DNA of 64,000 bases. Source: Corynebacterium lactis RW2-5. GTDB lineage: Bacteria > Actinomycetota > Actinomycetes > Mycobacteriales > Mycobacteriaceae. The notes under the pieces are model-generated. The model was not told the origin of the DNA and made no database searches. It saw nothing but the letters and a program-made list of their open reading frames with translations. Made by a program: the position numbers and the translations under genes. Shown piece by piece: positions 50,129 through 59,036 of this stretch; positions within the stretch are counted from its first letter, which is position 1; every line of letters begins with the position of its first letter. The stretch covers positions 1,364,001-1,428,000 of the forward strand of contig NZ_CP006841.1 in NCBI RefSeq assembly GCF_001274895.1, read 5' to 3'.

Positions 50129-51130
50129 GTGACTCACGCAAACGCTCCTGTCGACGCCGAAATGCACGCCACTGTGGAAAGGGCGTACGCCGAACTCGGC
50201 AAGGTAGTCGTCGGACAGGAGCACCTGTGCAAGCAGCTCTTCATCGCGATGCTCGCCGGGGGTCACGTCCTTCTTGAAGGAGTCCCGGGCGTTGCCAAAA
50301 CACTCGCCGTATCCACCTTTGCCAAGGTCATGGGCGGGTCCTACTCGCGCATCCAGTTCACTCCGGACCTGGTTCCGTCCGACATTGTCGGCACGCGGAT
50401 CTTCCGCCAGGACACCTCGGAGTTTCTCCTCGAGCACGGCCCTGTAATGGCCAATATCGTCCTCGCGGACGAAATCAACCGCGCCCCGGCCAAGGTGCAG
50501 TCCGCTCTGCTGGAAGTGATGGCGGAGCACCAGGTATCAATCGCTGGCAATACCAGTCCCGTGCCGGAGCCGTTCCTCGTCCTCGCAACTCAGAACCCCA
50601 TTGAAAACCAGGGTGTTTACCCGCTTCCTGAGGCGCAGCGGGACCGATTCCTGTTCAAGATACTCGTGGGGTACCCGAGTCCCTCTGAAGAACGCGAAAT
50701 TGTCTACCGAATGGGTGCCACGCCGCCAGTTGCGCAGCAGGTTCTCTCTCCCGAACAGGTTCGGGATATGCAGCGGGCCACTCGCGAAGTATTTGTGCAC
50801 CACAGCCTAATTGACTACGTGGTCGCGGTCGTCGAGCTCACCCGATCTCCGTCGCGTGCAGATCTGAAAGACGTGGACCGCTGGCTAGCCTATGGCGCTT
50901 CGCCTCGCGCGACGCTCGGAACGATTGCGGCGGCACGCGCCCACGCTCTGTTCTCCGGCCGAGACTACGTCGTACCCAACGATGTAGTCTCGGTGCTCCC
51001 GGATGTTCTACGCCACCGACTGGTCCTTAGCTACGAGGGCCTTGCGGATGGCATAACCCCCGAGCACGTCATCGACCAGGTTCTGTCTCGCGTCCGGCTG
51101 CCGCAGTCCGCTGAGGAACAACAGTCTTAA
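50129..51130 (+). CDS. moxR: MoxR-type AAA+ ATPase
   Basis: MoxR ATPases act as chaperones together with VWA-domain proteins. The 333-residue protein has Walker A GVPGVAKT (51-58) and Walker B VLADEINRAP (111-120), then sensor motif ATQNPIENQGVYPLPEAQRD (cut at 20). GTG start with AGAAGG upstream. The DUF58 and VWA genes follow within 12 and 13 nt, the classical MoxR cluster. Substrates are unknown. The link to the upstream hydrolase is conserved in mycobacteria. Confidence 0.94.
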   Translation: MTHANAPVDAEMHATVERAYAELGKVVVGQEHLCKQLFIAMLAGGHVLLEGVPGVAKTLAVSTFAKVMGGSYSRIQFTPDLVPSDIVGTRIFRQDTSEFLLEHGPVMANIVLADEINRAPAKVQSALLEVMAEHQVSIAGNTSPVPEPFLVLATQNPIENQGVYPLPEAQRDRFLFKILVGYPSPSEEREIVYRMGATPPVAQQVLSPEQVRDMQRATREVFVHHSLIDYVVAVVELTRSPSRADLKDVDRWLAYGASPRATLGTIAAARAHALFSGRDYVVPNDVVSVLPDVLRHRLVLSYEGLADGITPEHVIDQVLSRVRLPQSAEEQQS

Positions 51131-51142
51131 AGAAGCAATCCC

Positions 51143-52039
51143 ATGGCTAAAAGCAATCCCGCGCAGACGCAGAGTGCGGAGACTCCCGGCCAAGAGGCGA
51201 CTGCAAGGGACCTAAAACGAGTCCTCGCCTACATCGAGTTGACTGTTCAGCGTCGGCTTAACGGCCTGCTCCGTGGAAATTTCCTTTCCTCCTACAATGG
51301 CCCCGGTTCGCAGCCCGATGCCGCGCGCGAGTACGTGATCGGTGACGACGTCCGAAGGATGGATTGGGCCGTCACTGCTCGAACTTCAGTCGCCCACGTT
51401 CGCACGGAGGAGGCTGAGCGCGAGCTCGAATGCTGGGTAGTAGCGGAACCCGCCGCCCGCCTCGCCACCGGGGTATCCGGCACCACCAAACGGCATTTGC
51501 TCACCGCAGCGACTGGAGCAGTCGCGATGCTCAACGACGCCCCTGGTTCGCGCACCGGCCTGATAGCCGGTCCTGTCCAGATAGCCCCAGGGGCGGGGCG
51601 TGCTCATAATCTGCAGCTGCTGCACCGCCTGGCAAATGCTCACGGGGAAAATACACTTGCTACGGATATAGACATCGCGATGACGCGTTCCCCACGTCCG
51701 GGATTGCTGGTCATAATTTCCGATTTTCTCGGACCACTAGATTGGGGCGACGCTCTCAAGGTAGCCGCAGCGCAGACTGACATTCTCGCCATCAGGTTGG
51801 TGGACCCGGCCGACGAGGAACTACCCGGCACGGGCCCCGTCGTGCTGGCTGACTCCGCTACCCGCAAGACTGTCGAGTTGAATATCAACACCGAGACTCG
51901 CAAACAATACGCAATGGAAGCGGCCAAGCACCACCGCAAGGTACTGGACCAGTTGCGCTCGGTGCGGGCTAAGGTAGTGACTCTGCGTACAGACGGGGAC
52001 TGGGTCCTTGACTTCGCACGGCAAATAGGTAGGAACTAG
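51143..52039 (+). CDS. DUF58 domain protein
   Basis: A 298-residue protein with the DUF58 signature YVIGDDVRRMDWAVTARTS (about residues 64-82) and a von-Willebrand-like fold in the second half (LVIISDFLGPLDW). It lacks an obvious membrane segment. It is always found with MoxR and VWA proteins, probably as part of one complex. It starts 12 nt after moxR, with AAAGAAG as a weak ribosome binding site. Confidence 0.92.
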   Translation: MAKSNPAQTQSAETPGQEATARDLKRVLAYIELTVQRRLNGLLRGNFLSSYNGPGSQPDAAREYVIGDDVRRMDWAVTARTSVAHVRTEEAERELECWVVAEPAARLATGVSGTTKRHLLTAATGAVAMLNDAPGSRTGLIAGPVQIAPGAGRAHNLQLLHRLANAHGENTLATDIDIAMTRSPRPGLLVIISDFLGPLDWGDALKVAAAQTDILAIRLVDPADEELPGTGPVVLADSATRKTVELNINTETRKQYAMEAAKHHRKVLDQLRSVRAKVVTLRTDGDWVLDFARQIGRN

Positions 52040-52052
52040 CAGGTAGGCTTCG

Positions 52053-53045
52053 ATGGATTTCCTGAATTCAATCTTTGCTCACCCCACCTGGCTGGCTGCT
52101 CTAGCTCTTCCCGCGTTGGGCGCCGTGTTCTATTGGCTGAGCACGCGTAACCGCGCGCGGCGGGCTATAGCTTTCGGCAACTTTGCCATCGTCGGAAAGC
52201 TCGCGTCGGGCGTGAGAGGTTGGGTGAGCCATGCGGCGGTCGCGCTCGCTCTAGTGTCCCTGACCCTAGTGATCATTGGTCTCGCTGGGCCTATCTCGGA
52301 GACGAAGGTAGCTCGGAACAGGGCGACCGTAATGATGGTTGTGGATGTCTCACTTTCCATGTCTGCGACCGACGTGACTCCAGATCGTATCTCCGCAGCG
52401 AAGGCTGCGGGACGCGAATTTATCGAGAATCTTCCAGACAATCTCAATATCGGGTTGGTGACTTTTTCGGGTCGCGCCCAAACTCCGGTGAGCCCAACCA
52501 CGGACCACGACACCGTCATCCGTGCGCTCGACGGGGCCCAACTGGACCAGGCAACAGCTACCGGCGATGCGATTGCCGCAGCGTTGGACTCGATCAAGCA
52601 GCTGACCGAGTCCATTAAGGGAGAGGCAGAGGGCACACCGCCGGCGACAATAGTCCTGCTTTCCGACGGCAAGCAAACGGTCCCGCAGGAGTTGGACGAT
52701 CCGCGCGGTGCTTTTACGGCCGCGGATGAGGCGGCGAAAGCTGGCATACCAATCAGCACTATCTCATTTGGTACGCAAGATGGCATCATCACCGTCCAGG
52801 GCGAACCGATTCCGGTACCGAACGACGATGAGTCCCTCCGCGAGATTGCGCGCAAGACCGAGGGACAGTTCTACAGTGCCGCTTCTCTTGAGCAACTTCG
52901 CGACGCCTACACTGCGCTCGAGGACGACATTGGATACGAACTAAAGAGGGCCGAGAACCCAAGGCCGTTTCTCATTGCGGCTTTCTTCGCGCTGACGGCG
53001 ACTATCACAGCACACCTCGTCGCCAATCGCACAATTCCCCAGTAA
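52053..53045 (+). CDS. VWA domain membrane protein
   Basis: A 330-residue BatA-like protein. Two N-terminal membrane helices (about 11-29 and 59-80) precede a von Willebrand A domain with a MIDAS motif D98-x-S100-x-S102 in VVDVSLSMSATD, and a C-terminal helix (about 308-325) anchors the end. The VWA domain faces the cell exterior or the cytoplasm depending on topology, which is not settled by sequence alone. It is the third gene of the moxR group. Confidence 0.92.
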   Translation: MDFLNSIFAHPTWLAALALPALGAVFYWLSTRNRARRAIAFGNFAIVGKLASGVRGWVSHAAVALALVSLTLVIIGLAGPISETKVARNRATVMMVVDVSLSMSATDVTPDRISAAKAAGREFIENLPDNLNIGLVTFSGRAQTPVSPTTDHDTVIRALDGAQLDQATATGDAIAAALDSIKQLTESIKGEAEGTPPATIVLLSDGKQTVPQELDDPRGAFTAADEAAKAGIPISTISFGTQDGIITVQGEPIPVPNDDESLREIARKTEGQFYSAASLEQLRDAYTALEDDIGYELKRAENPRPFLIAAFFALTATITAHLVANRTIPQ

Positions 53046-53079
53046 AAGTCGGTCTCAGTGTCACTTAAGTATCGGGGGA

Positions 53080-53085
53080 TAGACT
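53080..53085 (+). promoter_or_regulatory. probable leaderless -10 of hemH
   Basis: TAGACT lies 8 nt before the hemH ATG, and the nearest G-rich stretch (GGGGGA) is 14 nt away, too far for a typical ribosome binding site. Confidence 0.5.
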
Positions 53086-53093
53086 CAGGCACT

Positions 53094-54158
53094 ATGTCCT
53101 CCCAAAACTACGATGCGATTATGGTGCTGTCCTTTGGCGGCCCCGAGAAGATGGAAGATGTTCGCCCCTTCCTGGAAAACGTCACCCGTGGCCGCGGAAT
53201 CCCACCCGAGCGGCTCGATGAGGTCGGGGAGCACTATTCCCACTTCAACGGAAAGTCCCCGCTCAACAACCTCAACCGGGAGATTATCCGCAACCTGGAG
53301 ACCGCACTGAAGGTGAAGGGAATCGCTCTTCCCGTCTACTTCGGCAACCGCAATTGGCACCCGATGGCGGAGGACACCGCTTTGCAGATGGCGGCAGACG
53401 GCGTGAAAAATGCCCTCGTGTTCGCAACTAGCGCCTGGTCCGGCTATTCCGGTTGCCGCCAGTACCACGAGGACATCGCACGGATTCGCGAGCACCTAGG
53501 AGACAGTGCATTTAACCTCGAGAAACTCCGCGGTTTTCACGACCACCCCCTTTTCATCGGTGCCTATGTCGCCGCTGTCCGGCAATCTTTGGTGAAGATC
53601 CCGGCCGCACGCAGGGACCGCGCGCGCCTGGTATTTACCGCGCACTCGATTCCGGTCTCAGCGGATGAGGCCTCGGGGCCGGCAGATGCTGGCGGAAACC
53701 TCTATTCCCGTCAGGTCCACGAATCCGCGCGGCTTATTGCGGAGCAGCTCGGAATCGTTGACTACGACGTCGTCTGGCAGTCACGCTCGGGTCCCGCACA
53801 CGTGCCGTGGCTGGAGCCGGATATCGTCGACCATGTGGAGGACCTCGTGGCCAGGGGAGTAGATGCGGCAGTGGTCTGCCCCGTGGGCTTCATTTCCGAC
53901 CATGTCGAGGTGGCGTGGGATCTCGACTCGGAGCTTCAGGACGAGATGGCGCACCACGACATCGTCATCGAGCGCGTCGCTACGCCGGGCCCCACCCAGA
54001 CGTTTACCGACATGATTGTCGAGCTCATCGAGGAAAAGCTGCGCGGCGCAACCCCACGACGGCTGGGAGAGGCACCACTACTCGGTAACTCCTGCAACGG
54101 TTCCCCCTGCGCGCTAGACTGTTGCGTCCCACAGCGTCCGCGGCAAGTGAACAGCTAG
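53094..54158 (+). CDS. hemH: coproporphyrin III ferrochelatase
   Basis: In actinobacteria this enzyme (HemH/CpfC) inserts iron into coproporphyrin III, the penultimate heme step. The 354-residue protein shows [13 protein letters not shown] at the N-terminus, the catalytic histidine in FTAHSIP (His184) and [11 protein letters not shown] (Glu272). Cys121 and the C-terminal Cys334, Cys339 and Cys343/344 ([14 protein letters not shown]) fit the [2Fe-2S] ligand set reported for actinobacterial ferrochelatases. The chosen ATG lies 12 codons inside the longest frame. Its stop shares CTAG with the convergent gene. Confidence 0.95.
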   Translation: MSSQNYDAIMVLSFGGPEKMEDVRPFLENVTRGRGIPPERLDEVGEHYSHFNGKSPLNNLNREIIRNLETALKVKGIALPVYFGNRNWHPMAEDTALQMAADGVKNALVFATSAWSGYSGCRQYHEDIARIREHLGDSAFNLEKLRGFHDHPLFIGAYVAAVRQSLVKIPAARRDRARLVFTAHSIPVSADEASGPADAGGNLYSRQVHESARLIAEQLGIVDYDVVWQSRSGPAHVPWLEPDIVDHVEDLVARGVDAAVVCPVGFISDHVEVAWDLDSELQDEMAHHDIVIERVATPGPTQTFTDMIVELIEEKLRGATPRRLGEAPLLGNSCNGSPCALDCCVPQRPRQVNS

Positions 54159-54985
54159 CGAGTCCAATCCCGGACCGCGTATTCGACAGCGCTCATCCTC
54201 GCCTGGCGTATCTTCTTCCACAGCGGGATGAGCTGGGGGTCGAATGCGCTGCCGCCGACGCCGGATTCGCTGCCCTGCGCAATCGCCAGGATAGAGGAGA
54301 CCCGGTCCGCCCTCGCCAAAACGCCGAGCGCACGCCTCGGCACTGCGTCCGGGACAAAGGCCATGTCAAGGTGGTCGTCGAGCAACCCGACCATCAGTCG
54401 CGGGTCGGTCCTCCCGCTGGCCGCCGGAGAGTGCCCTTTCGGCAGCGCAGCAATTGTCGCTGCCGCCTCTCGTGCGGCATCCGCCAACTGCAGGTCAGCC
54501 TCGCCCGGACTCAGGTATGCCGGCTCCGGCAGGTGCCCCTCCAGAGTAAACCAGAGCCAAGAATCGTCTTCCTTCACTAGGACGTGGTGGAACCCGGGCT
54601 CCGCATCCGCGACCACGATTGCACCGCCCGCCGCCGCAGTGGCCGTCGCCGCTTCAGTTCCCGCCGTCAGAAGCGGGGCATCACCGGGACCGCCGAGTAC
54701 CAGCCGCACCAGTGCCCGCGGGTCCTCCGCCCAGTCGCCGCCTTCTGTCGCCGCCTTCAGCAGGCGCATCATTTCGCTGAGCCCCAATGGTTTATCGACG
54801 TCCACGGCATCGGGTACAACGGCGTCGGCAAGCACGAGCGACCCGGGTGTCGAGGAGGGCCCACCAAGGCTTTTCAAGGCATCCGTGGTGTGGTCGTAGC
54901 CTTCGTTTCCGGTGAGCCAGGCACCCAGCCAGAGGGCGATGTGCTGGGTTGGGGTCCAGACTTGATCGAGAACTCGTCGTTGCAT
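54155..54985 (-). CDS. conserved hypothetical protein (Rv1486c-like)
   Basis: A 276-residue soluble, alanine-rich protein without a catalytic motif I recognise. It begins [24 protein letters not shown] and ends with a conserved-looking [20 protein letters not shown]. The position, convergent with hemH and divergent from the DUF3097 gene, matches the mycobacterial gene Rv1486c. It lacks a ribosome binding site; TAATCT lies 9 nt before the ATG. The function is unknown. Confidence 0.82.
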   Translation of the reverse strand: MQRRVLDQVWTPTQHIALWLGAWLTGNEGYDHTTDALKSLGGPSSTPGSLVLADAVVPDAVDVDKPLGLSEMMRLLKAATEGGDWAEDPRALVRLVLGGPGDAPLLTAGTEAATATAAAGGAIVVADAEPGFHHVLVKEDDSWLWFTLEGHLPEPAYLSPGEADLQLADAAREAAATIAALPKGHSPAASGRTDPRLMVGLLDDHLDMAFVPDAVPRRALGVLARADRVSSILAIAQGSESGVGGSAFDPQLIPLWKKIRQARMSAVEYAVRDWTR

Positions 54986-54994
54986 AGTCCACTC

Positions 54995-55012
54995 AGATTA
55001 ACCTGTTAATCT
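54995..55012. promoter_or_regulatory. palindromic bidirectional promoter
   Basis: AGATTAACCTGTTAATCT is an 8-bp perfect inverted repeat with a 2-bp centre. Each arm ends in TAATCT, which lies 8 nt before the rightward ATG (55021) and 9 nt before the leftward ATG (54985). It can provide the -10 elements of two divergent leaderless genes. A regulator site of the same shape cannot be excluded. Confidence 0.55.
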
Positions 55013-55020
55013 CTAATCTC

Positions 55021-55875
55021 ATGAGTTTCAACGACCCCTACCGCAATCAGGACGTACTCGGCGGAGCCCGCGGCCACCGCAGGCGCATTCCTCAGCCAGC
55101 TCCGGAAGTCGAGGCGCGCAATGGAGTCGTTGTGGAGGCCTCGTACGATGGATTCGTCGGTGCGATCATCGGGCTGGAGAAGACGTTCGACGGCTGGTGC
55201 GTCCGTCTGGAGGATCGCAGGGGCGTAGCCAGGCTTTTCCCGATGAATGAACGCGGATTCATGATCGACGGGAAGCCGGTAACCCTCGTGCGTCCTAAGG
55301 CAAAGCCTGTGCCGGCGTCAAAGAATCTTTCGGCGTCCGGTTCGCGCAAGGTGGAAAACGTGCAGGCCAAGGTTGCGCTGCCCAGCCGCATCTGGGTCGA
55401 AGGTGTCCACGACGCGGCGATTGTAGAGAAGGTATGGGGCCACGACCTGAGGGTTGAAGGAGTGGTCGTCGAGTATTTGGAGGGCCTGGATAACCTGGCG
55501 GAGAAGCTCGCGGAATTTCGTCCGGGCCCGCAGCGTCGCGTCGGGGTGCTGGCAGACCACCTGGTAGAAGGGTCAAAAGAATCCCGTATGACGCAGCAGC
55601 TCGGGCCACACGTGATGGTAACCGGGCATCCTTTCATCGACGTTTGGCAAGCGGTAAAACCGGCAGCGGTCGGGATTAAGGCGTGGCCGACGGTTCCCTA
55701 TGGGGAGGATTGGAAGACCGGAATCTGCGAGCGCCTCGGCTGGGGCTCTGATCCAAAAGAAGGATGGCGAAGGGTCTACAGCGCGGTCCATACTTACCGC
55801 GATCTGGAATCGGATCTAATCGGGGCCGTAGAGCGACTAGTTGACTTCGTAACTGAGCCACACCTTCAGTACTAA
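55021..55875 (+). CDS. DUF3097 family protein
   Basis: A 284-residue actinobacterial protein of the DUF3097 family, function unknown. The middle part reads IWVEGVHDAAIVEKVWG (about residue 124), with VGVLADHL about 50 residues later, a glutamate-then-aspartate pattern similar to TOPRIM nucleotidyl domains. The start ATG is the likely first base of the mRNA, with TAATCT 8 nt upstream. It is followed after 15 nt by the NfeD gene. Confidence 0.86.
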   Translation: MSFNDPYRNQDVLGGARGHRRRIPQPAPEVEARNGVVVEASYDGFVGAIIGLEKTFDGWCVRLEDRRGVARLFPMNERGFMIDGKPVTLVRPKAKPVPASKNLSASGSRKVENVQAKVALPSRIWVEGVHDAAIVEKVWGHDLRVEGVVVEYLEGLDNLAEKLAEFRPGPQRRVGVLADHLVEGSKESRMTQQLGPHVMVTGHPFIDVWQAVKPAAVGIKAWPTVPYGEDWKTGICERLGWGSDPKEGWRRVYSAVHTYRDLESDLIGAVERLVDFVTEPHLQY

Positions 55876-55890
55876 AGGTAGGGTGGAGGC

Positions 55891-56328
55891 GTGATTCCTC
55901 TCCTGTGGCTCGGCGCATCTCTACTCTTGGCCCTCGGCGAAATTATCGTGGCGGATTTGTCACTGCTGATGTTGGCCGGAGGCGCACTCGCTGCGGCAGG
56001 GTCCAGCCAGCTCGGAGCGCCTCTTTGGGTGGATGTTGCCGTGTTCGCGGTAGTCTCCGTCGCCCTCGTGCTCACTGTCCGCCCTATGCTCCGGCGACGC
56101 ATGGCCGTAGGGGACAAATCGAGCGAGCTGGAGTCACGTCCAGAGCTACTGCCGGGCAAAGACGCCGTTGTCATCGAGGATGTGTCAGCGTCGGCAGGCC
56201 TTATCAAGGTCGGCGGAGACCTCTGGAGTGCCCGCGCACTCGTTCCGGGTGAGAATTTCGCTGCGCAGCAGCGGGTCACAATCGTGGAGATTTCTGGAAA
56301 CACAGCAGTCGTCGACAAGACAATTTAA
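55891..56328 (+). CDS. NfeD-like membrane protein
   Basis: A short NfeD-family protein (145 residues) with two or three N-terminal membrane helices (about 3-24, 27-43, 46-66) and a C-terminal OB-fold domain (about 85-145, with GKDAVVIEDVSASAGLIKVG). NfeD proteins pair with SPFH proteins in membrane microdomains; the next gene encodes one. GTG start; GGAGG is only one base away and TAGGGT lies 6 nt upstream, so translation may be leaderless. Confidence 0.9.
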   Translation: MIPLLWLGASLLLALGEIIVADLSLLMLAGGALAAAGSSQLGAPLWVDVAVFAVVSVALVLTVRPMLRRRMAVGDKSSELESRPELLPGKDAVVIEDVSASAGLIKVGGDLWSARALVPGENFAAQQRVTIVEISGNTAVVDKTI

Positions 56329-56370
56329 TCTACCAACCCAGCACGAACGAGACTAGAAACGAGGTTCCTC

Positions 56371-57666
56371 ATGGCAGGATTATTCGTCCTCGGTGTCATC
56401 GTCCTAATCGTCATTGTCCTGGTGCTCAAGGCAATCGTCCTTGTTCCGCAGGGGGAGGCGGCTATCGTCGAAAGACTCGGCCGATACACCCAGACGCTAA
56501 ACAGCGGTCTGAACTTCATCATTCCGATTATTGACCGCGTTCGTGAAAAGGTTGACACCCGCGAACGAATGGTGACCTTTCCTCCGCAAGCGGTGATTAC
56601 GGAGGATAACCTGACCGTCGCAATCGATACCGTCGTGACCTTCCAGGTAAATGAGCCGGAGCGCGCGATTTATGGCATCGCCGACTACATCTTCGGCATC
56701 GAGCAGATTACTACGGCTACGCTACGCGACGTCGTCGGTGGCCTGACACTGGAAGAGACTTTGACATCGCGCGACTACATCAACCGTAGGCTGCGCGGCG
56801 AACTGGACGAGGCCACAGCAAAGTGGGGTCTGCGAATCGCCCGCGTGGAGCTGAAGGCCATCGAACCGCCGCCGTCGATTCAGCAGTCCATGGAAAAGCA
56901 GATGAAGGCCGACCGCGAAAAGCGCGCTATGATTCTGACGGCCGAAGGTACCCGGGAAGCGGAGATTAAGACCGCGGAAGGTCGAAAGCAGGCACAGATT
57001 CTCGCGGCAGAGGGCGACAAGCACGCAGCAATTCTGGCGGCGGAGGCTGAACGCCAGGCTACTATTCTCCGTGCCGAAGGTGCTCGCGCGGCGAAATACC
57101 TGGAGGCCCAGGGCGATGCCCGTGCAATCCAGAAGGTCAATGCCGCAGTCAAGGCTTCGCAGCTGACTCCCGAGCTTTTGGCCTGGCAGTACCTGGAGAA
57201 GCTCCCCGAGCTCGCCAACAAGGACGGCAACACCGTCTGGATGGTTCCCTCCCAGTTTGGCGACAGCCTGGAGGCATTCGCCCGGGCATTCGGACAAAAG
57301 GATGTCGACGGGGTGTTCCGCTACGAACCTCCAGCCGTCAGCCGGGAGACGAAGGAAGAGGCAGACCAGGGCCGCGACGAGGACTGGTTCGACATGTCGA
57401 CTAACCCGGAGCTGGCCCGCGCCGTCGCTGCCGCAAACGAGGTGGCGAACCGCCCAATCGAAGACCCCATCACTGCGGCCGCGAATTCAAAGTCGGCCAA
57501 GCAGAAGCCGTCAGAGTCCGCTCCTGCGTCTCAGGCTCGAACCTCCAATCTCGACGACGACGTTGCAGAGATTGAGGCCGCCCAGCCTGCAGACAGCGAC
57601 ATCACGAGCCAGCTAACGGGCCAAAACGGCATCGTGCCCCAGCAACGAGACCCTCACCAGCAGTAA
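56371..57666 (+). CDS. SPFH domain (stomatin/prohibitin-like) protein
   Basis: A 431-residue SPFH protein of the QmcA/stomatin type. An N-terminal membrane helix (about 3-22) precedes the SPFH core with VPQGEAAIVERLGRY and SGLNFIIPIIDRV, then an alanine/glutamate-rich coiled coil (about 180-270). The C-terminal tail of about 120 residues is charged and low in complexity. It organises membrane microdomains, probably with the NfeD-like partner 42 nt upstream. ATG start with GAGG. Confidence 0.92.
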   Translation: MAGLFVLGVIVLIVIVLVLKAIVLVPQGEAAIVERLGRYTQTLNSGLNFIIPIIDRVREKVDTRERMVTFPPQAVITEDNLTVAIDTVVTFQVNEPERAIYGIADYIFGIEQITTATLRDVVGGLTLEETLTSRDYINRRLRGELDEATAKWGLRIARVELKAIEPPPSIQQSMEKQMKADREKRAMILTAEGTREAEIKTAEGRKQAQILAAEGDKHAAILAAEAERQATILRAEGARAAKYLEAQGDARAIQKVNAAVKASQLTPELLAWQYLEKLPELANKDGNTVWMVPSQFGDSLEAFARAFGQKDVDGVFRYEPPAVSRETKEEADQGRDEDWFDMSTNPELARAVAAANEVANRPIEDPITAAANSKSAKQKPSESAPASQARTSNLDDDVAEIEAAQPADSDITSQLTGQNGIVPQQRDPHQQ

Positions 57667-57679
57667 CGCGAGCTAGCCA

Positions 57680-57710
57680 CCCCGGCCCAAAGGCCGCGGG
57701 AGCGCTTTTT
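57680..57710. terminator. terminator between convergent genes
   Basis: A CGGCC-CAAA-GGCCG stem with further GC pairing, followed by GCGCTTTTT, lies between the SPFH gene and the leftward HTH gene and touches the stop of the latter. Confidence 0.55.
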
Positions 57711-58282
57711 CAGAGTCTGCCGGAATCCTCGAGTAGGTGAACTACCAGGGACCACCCGGCCGATTCTGCATGCCAGCCGGCTGCGGCTAGCCGCTGGTTA
57801 ATTGCCTGCTTCGAAATCCCCAATTCCTGCGCGGCCTCAACCTGGGTGTAGCCCGCACGCACGAGCTGAGTCGCCTCCCGGCCTTCGGGCGAGCGTCGCG
57901 AGATGACGTGGTGGAGCAGGGTAAATGCCGCCTCGATATCCTCGGCACAAGACTTCCCGCGAGGGTTATCGCTTCGGATGCGGGTTTTAACTGTTCCGGC
58001 CTTGCCGCCTTTTCCGACTACCGCGCGAGCCGCAACGGCTGCTTCTTCAACATCGCCGCGGGTACAAATCCCAATTCCAATCGCCCAATCGCCGGCGGAC
58101 AACAAAGCGAGCACAAGGGTAGTGACTCCAACCGCAGTTTCTGGAGCAGCCTTCAGCTCTTCGATACCGGCGACCTCCACAGCGCCGACGCCGTCCAAGC
58201 CAGAAAGCGCTTGGGCTGACATGCGAACATGCTCAGCACGACGAGTGGATCGACCACGATAGCGAGCGAAAACTGCGAACAT
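57710..58282 (-). CDS. helix-turn-helix protein of unknown role
   Basis: A 190-residue protein. The N-terminal and middle parts resemble an alpha/beta domain (VGVTTLVLALLSAGDWAIGIG); the C-terminus has a clear helix-turn-helix, GYTQVEAAQELGISKQAINQ (about 145-164), similar to sigma region 4. The open frame extends 66 codons upstream into the TVP38 gene, but the ATG chosen is preceded by TAGACT at 7 nt and gives MFAVFARYRG. Function unknown; a small transcription factor is likely. Confidence 0.75.
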   Translation of the reverse strand: MFAVFARYRGRSTRRAEHVRMSAQALSGLDGVGAVEVAGIEELKAAPETAVGVTTLVLALLSAGDWAIGIGICTRGDVEEAAVAARAVVGKGGKAGTVKTRIRSDNPRGKSCAEDIEAAFTLLHHVISRRSPEGREATQLVRAGYTQVEAAQELGISKQAINQRLAAAGWHAESAGWSLVVHLLEDSGRL

Positions 58283-58289
58283 ATCGTAC

Positions 58290-58295
58290 AGTCTA
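58290..58295 (-). promoter_or_regulatory. probable leaderless -10 of the HTH gene
   Basis: TAGACT on the minus strand lies 7 nt before the ATG and just after the TVP38 stop codon. No ribosome binding site is present. Confidence 0.45.
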
Positions 58296-58298
58296 GCC

Positions 58299-59036
58299 CT
58301 ACTCCTTGACGTTTCGTTCAACGACACTGCGGGTCGCCTCGCTTGCCGACGAAGTGGCCTTTGGCTGTTCAACGACCGGGAATTTGGCATCGACAACAAG
58401 TCCCGCGATACCCAAGACAACAAGCAGTGCCGTTGCCACCGCGAAGCGGATATCGAACCCGGATAGCAGGGCGTCGCCAAGCAAAACTACGGCGAGGGTG
58501 TTCGGCGCGGAGCCGACGGCGGTCGCGAAGGTGTAGGGGGCGAGCCTGATTGAGGACAGGCCGCACGCGTAGTTAAGAAAAGAAAACGGCACGCCCGCGA
58601 TCATTCGCAGCGAGAGGACTGTTAGCCAACCACGCTGCTCGAGACGATGATCTAGGTTTAGCAGACGTCGATTGGTCAGATACTGCCTAAACCAGTCCCG
58701 AGCGAGGAATCGGACCACCAACAGCGAGATTGCCGCCGCCAGGGTGGTTGCGGAAATTGCCAAGAGAAAACCGGCAATGGGACCGAATAAAAGCCCCGAA
58801 GCGAGAGTGAAAGCCGTGCGGGGAATGGGGAACTGCGTCAGAGCGACGTAAATGGCGAAGTAGACGAGAGGAAACCACGCGCCGGCGTCGTCCGACCATT
58901 GGCGGATTGTCTCCACAGTCGGAACGTCATAGAACAGCACCATGGCCAAGCCGCCTAATCCCAAGACGGCAATCAGCATCTTCTTGATCGGCGCAGACTT
59001 GTTTGACGCAGACGCTGCTGTTAGGTCACTCTTCAC
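58299..59036 (-). CDS. TVP38/TMEM64 (DedA-like, VTT domain) membrane protein
   Basis: A 245-residue membrane protein with about six helices and the VTT-domain motif FTLASGLLFGPIAGFLLAI, followed by ACGLSSIRLAPYTFATAVGS. Family members are thought to move phospholipids or maintain membrane homeostasis. GTG start; TAACCT lies 7 nt upstream and no ribosome binding site is seen. It occupies the place of the mycobacterial gene just before mutA. Confidence 0.88.
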   Translation of the reverse strand: MKSDLTAASASNKSAPIKKMLIAVLGLGGLAMVLFYDVPTVETIRQWSDDAGAWFPLVYFAIYVALTQFPIPRTAFTLASGLLFGPIAGFLLAISATTLAAAISLLVVRFLARDWFRQYLTNRRLLNLDHRLEQRGWLTVLSLRMIAGVPFSFLNYACGLSSIRLAPYTFATAVGSAPNTLAVVLLGDALLSGFDIRFAVATALLVVLGIAGLVVDAKFPVVEQPKATSSASEATRSVVERNVKE

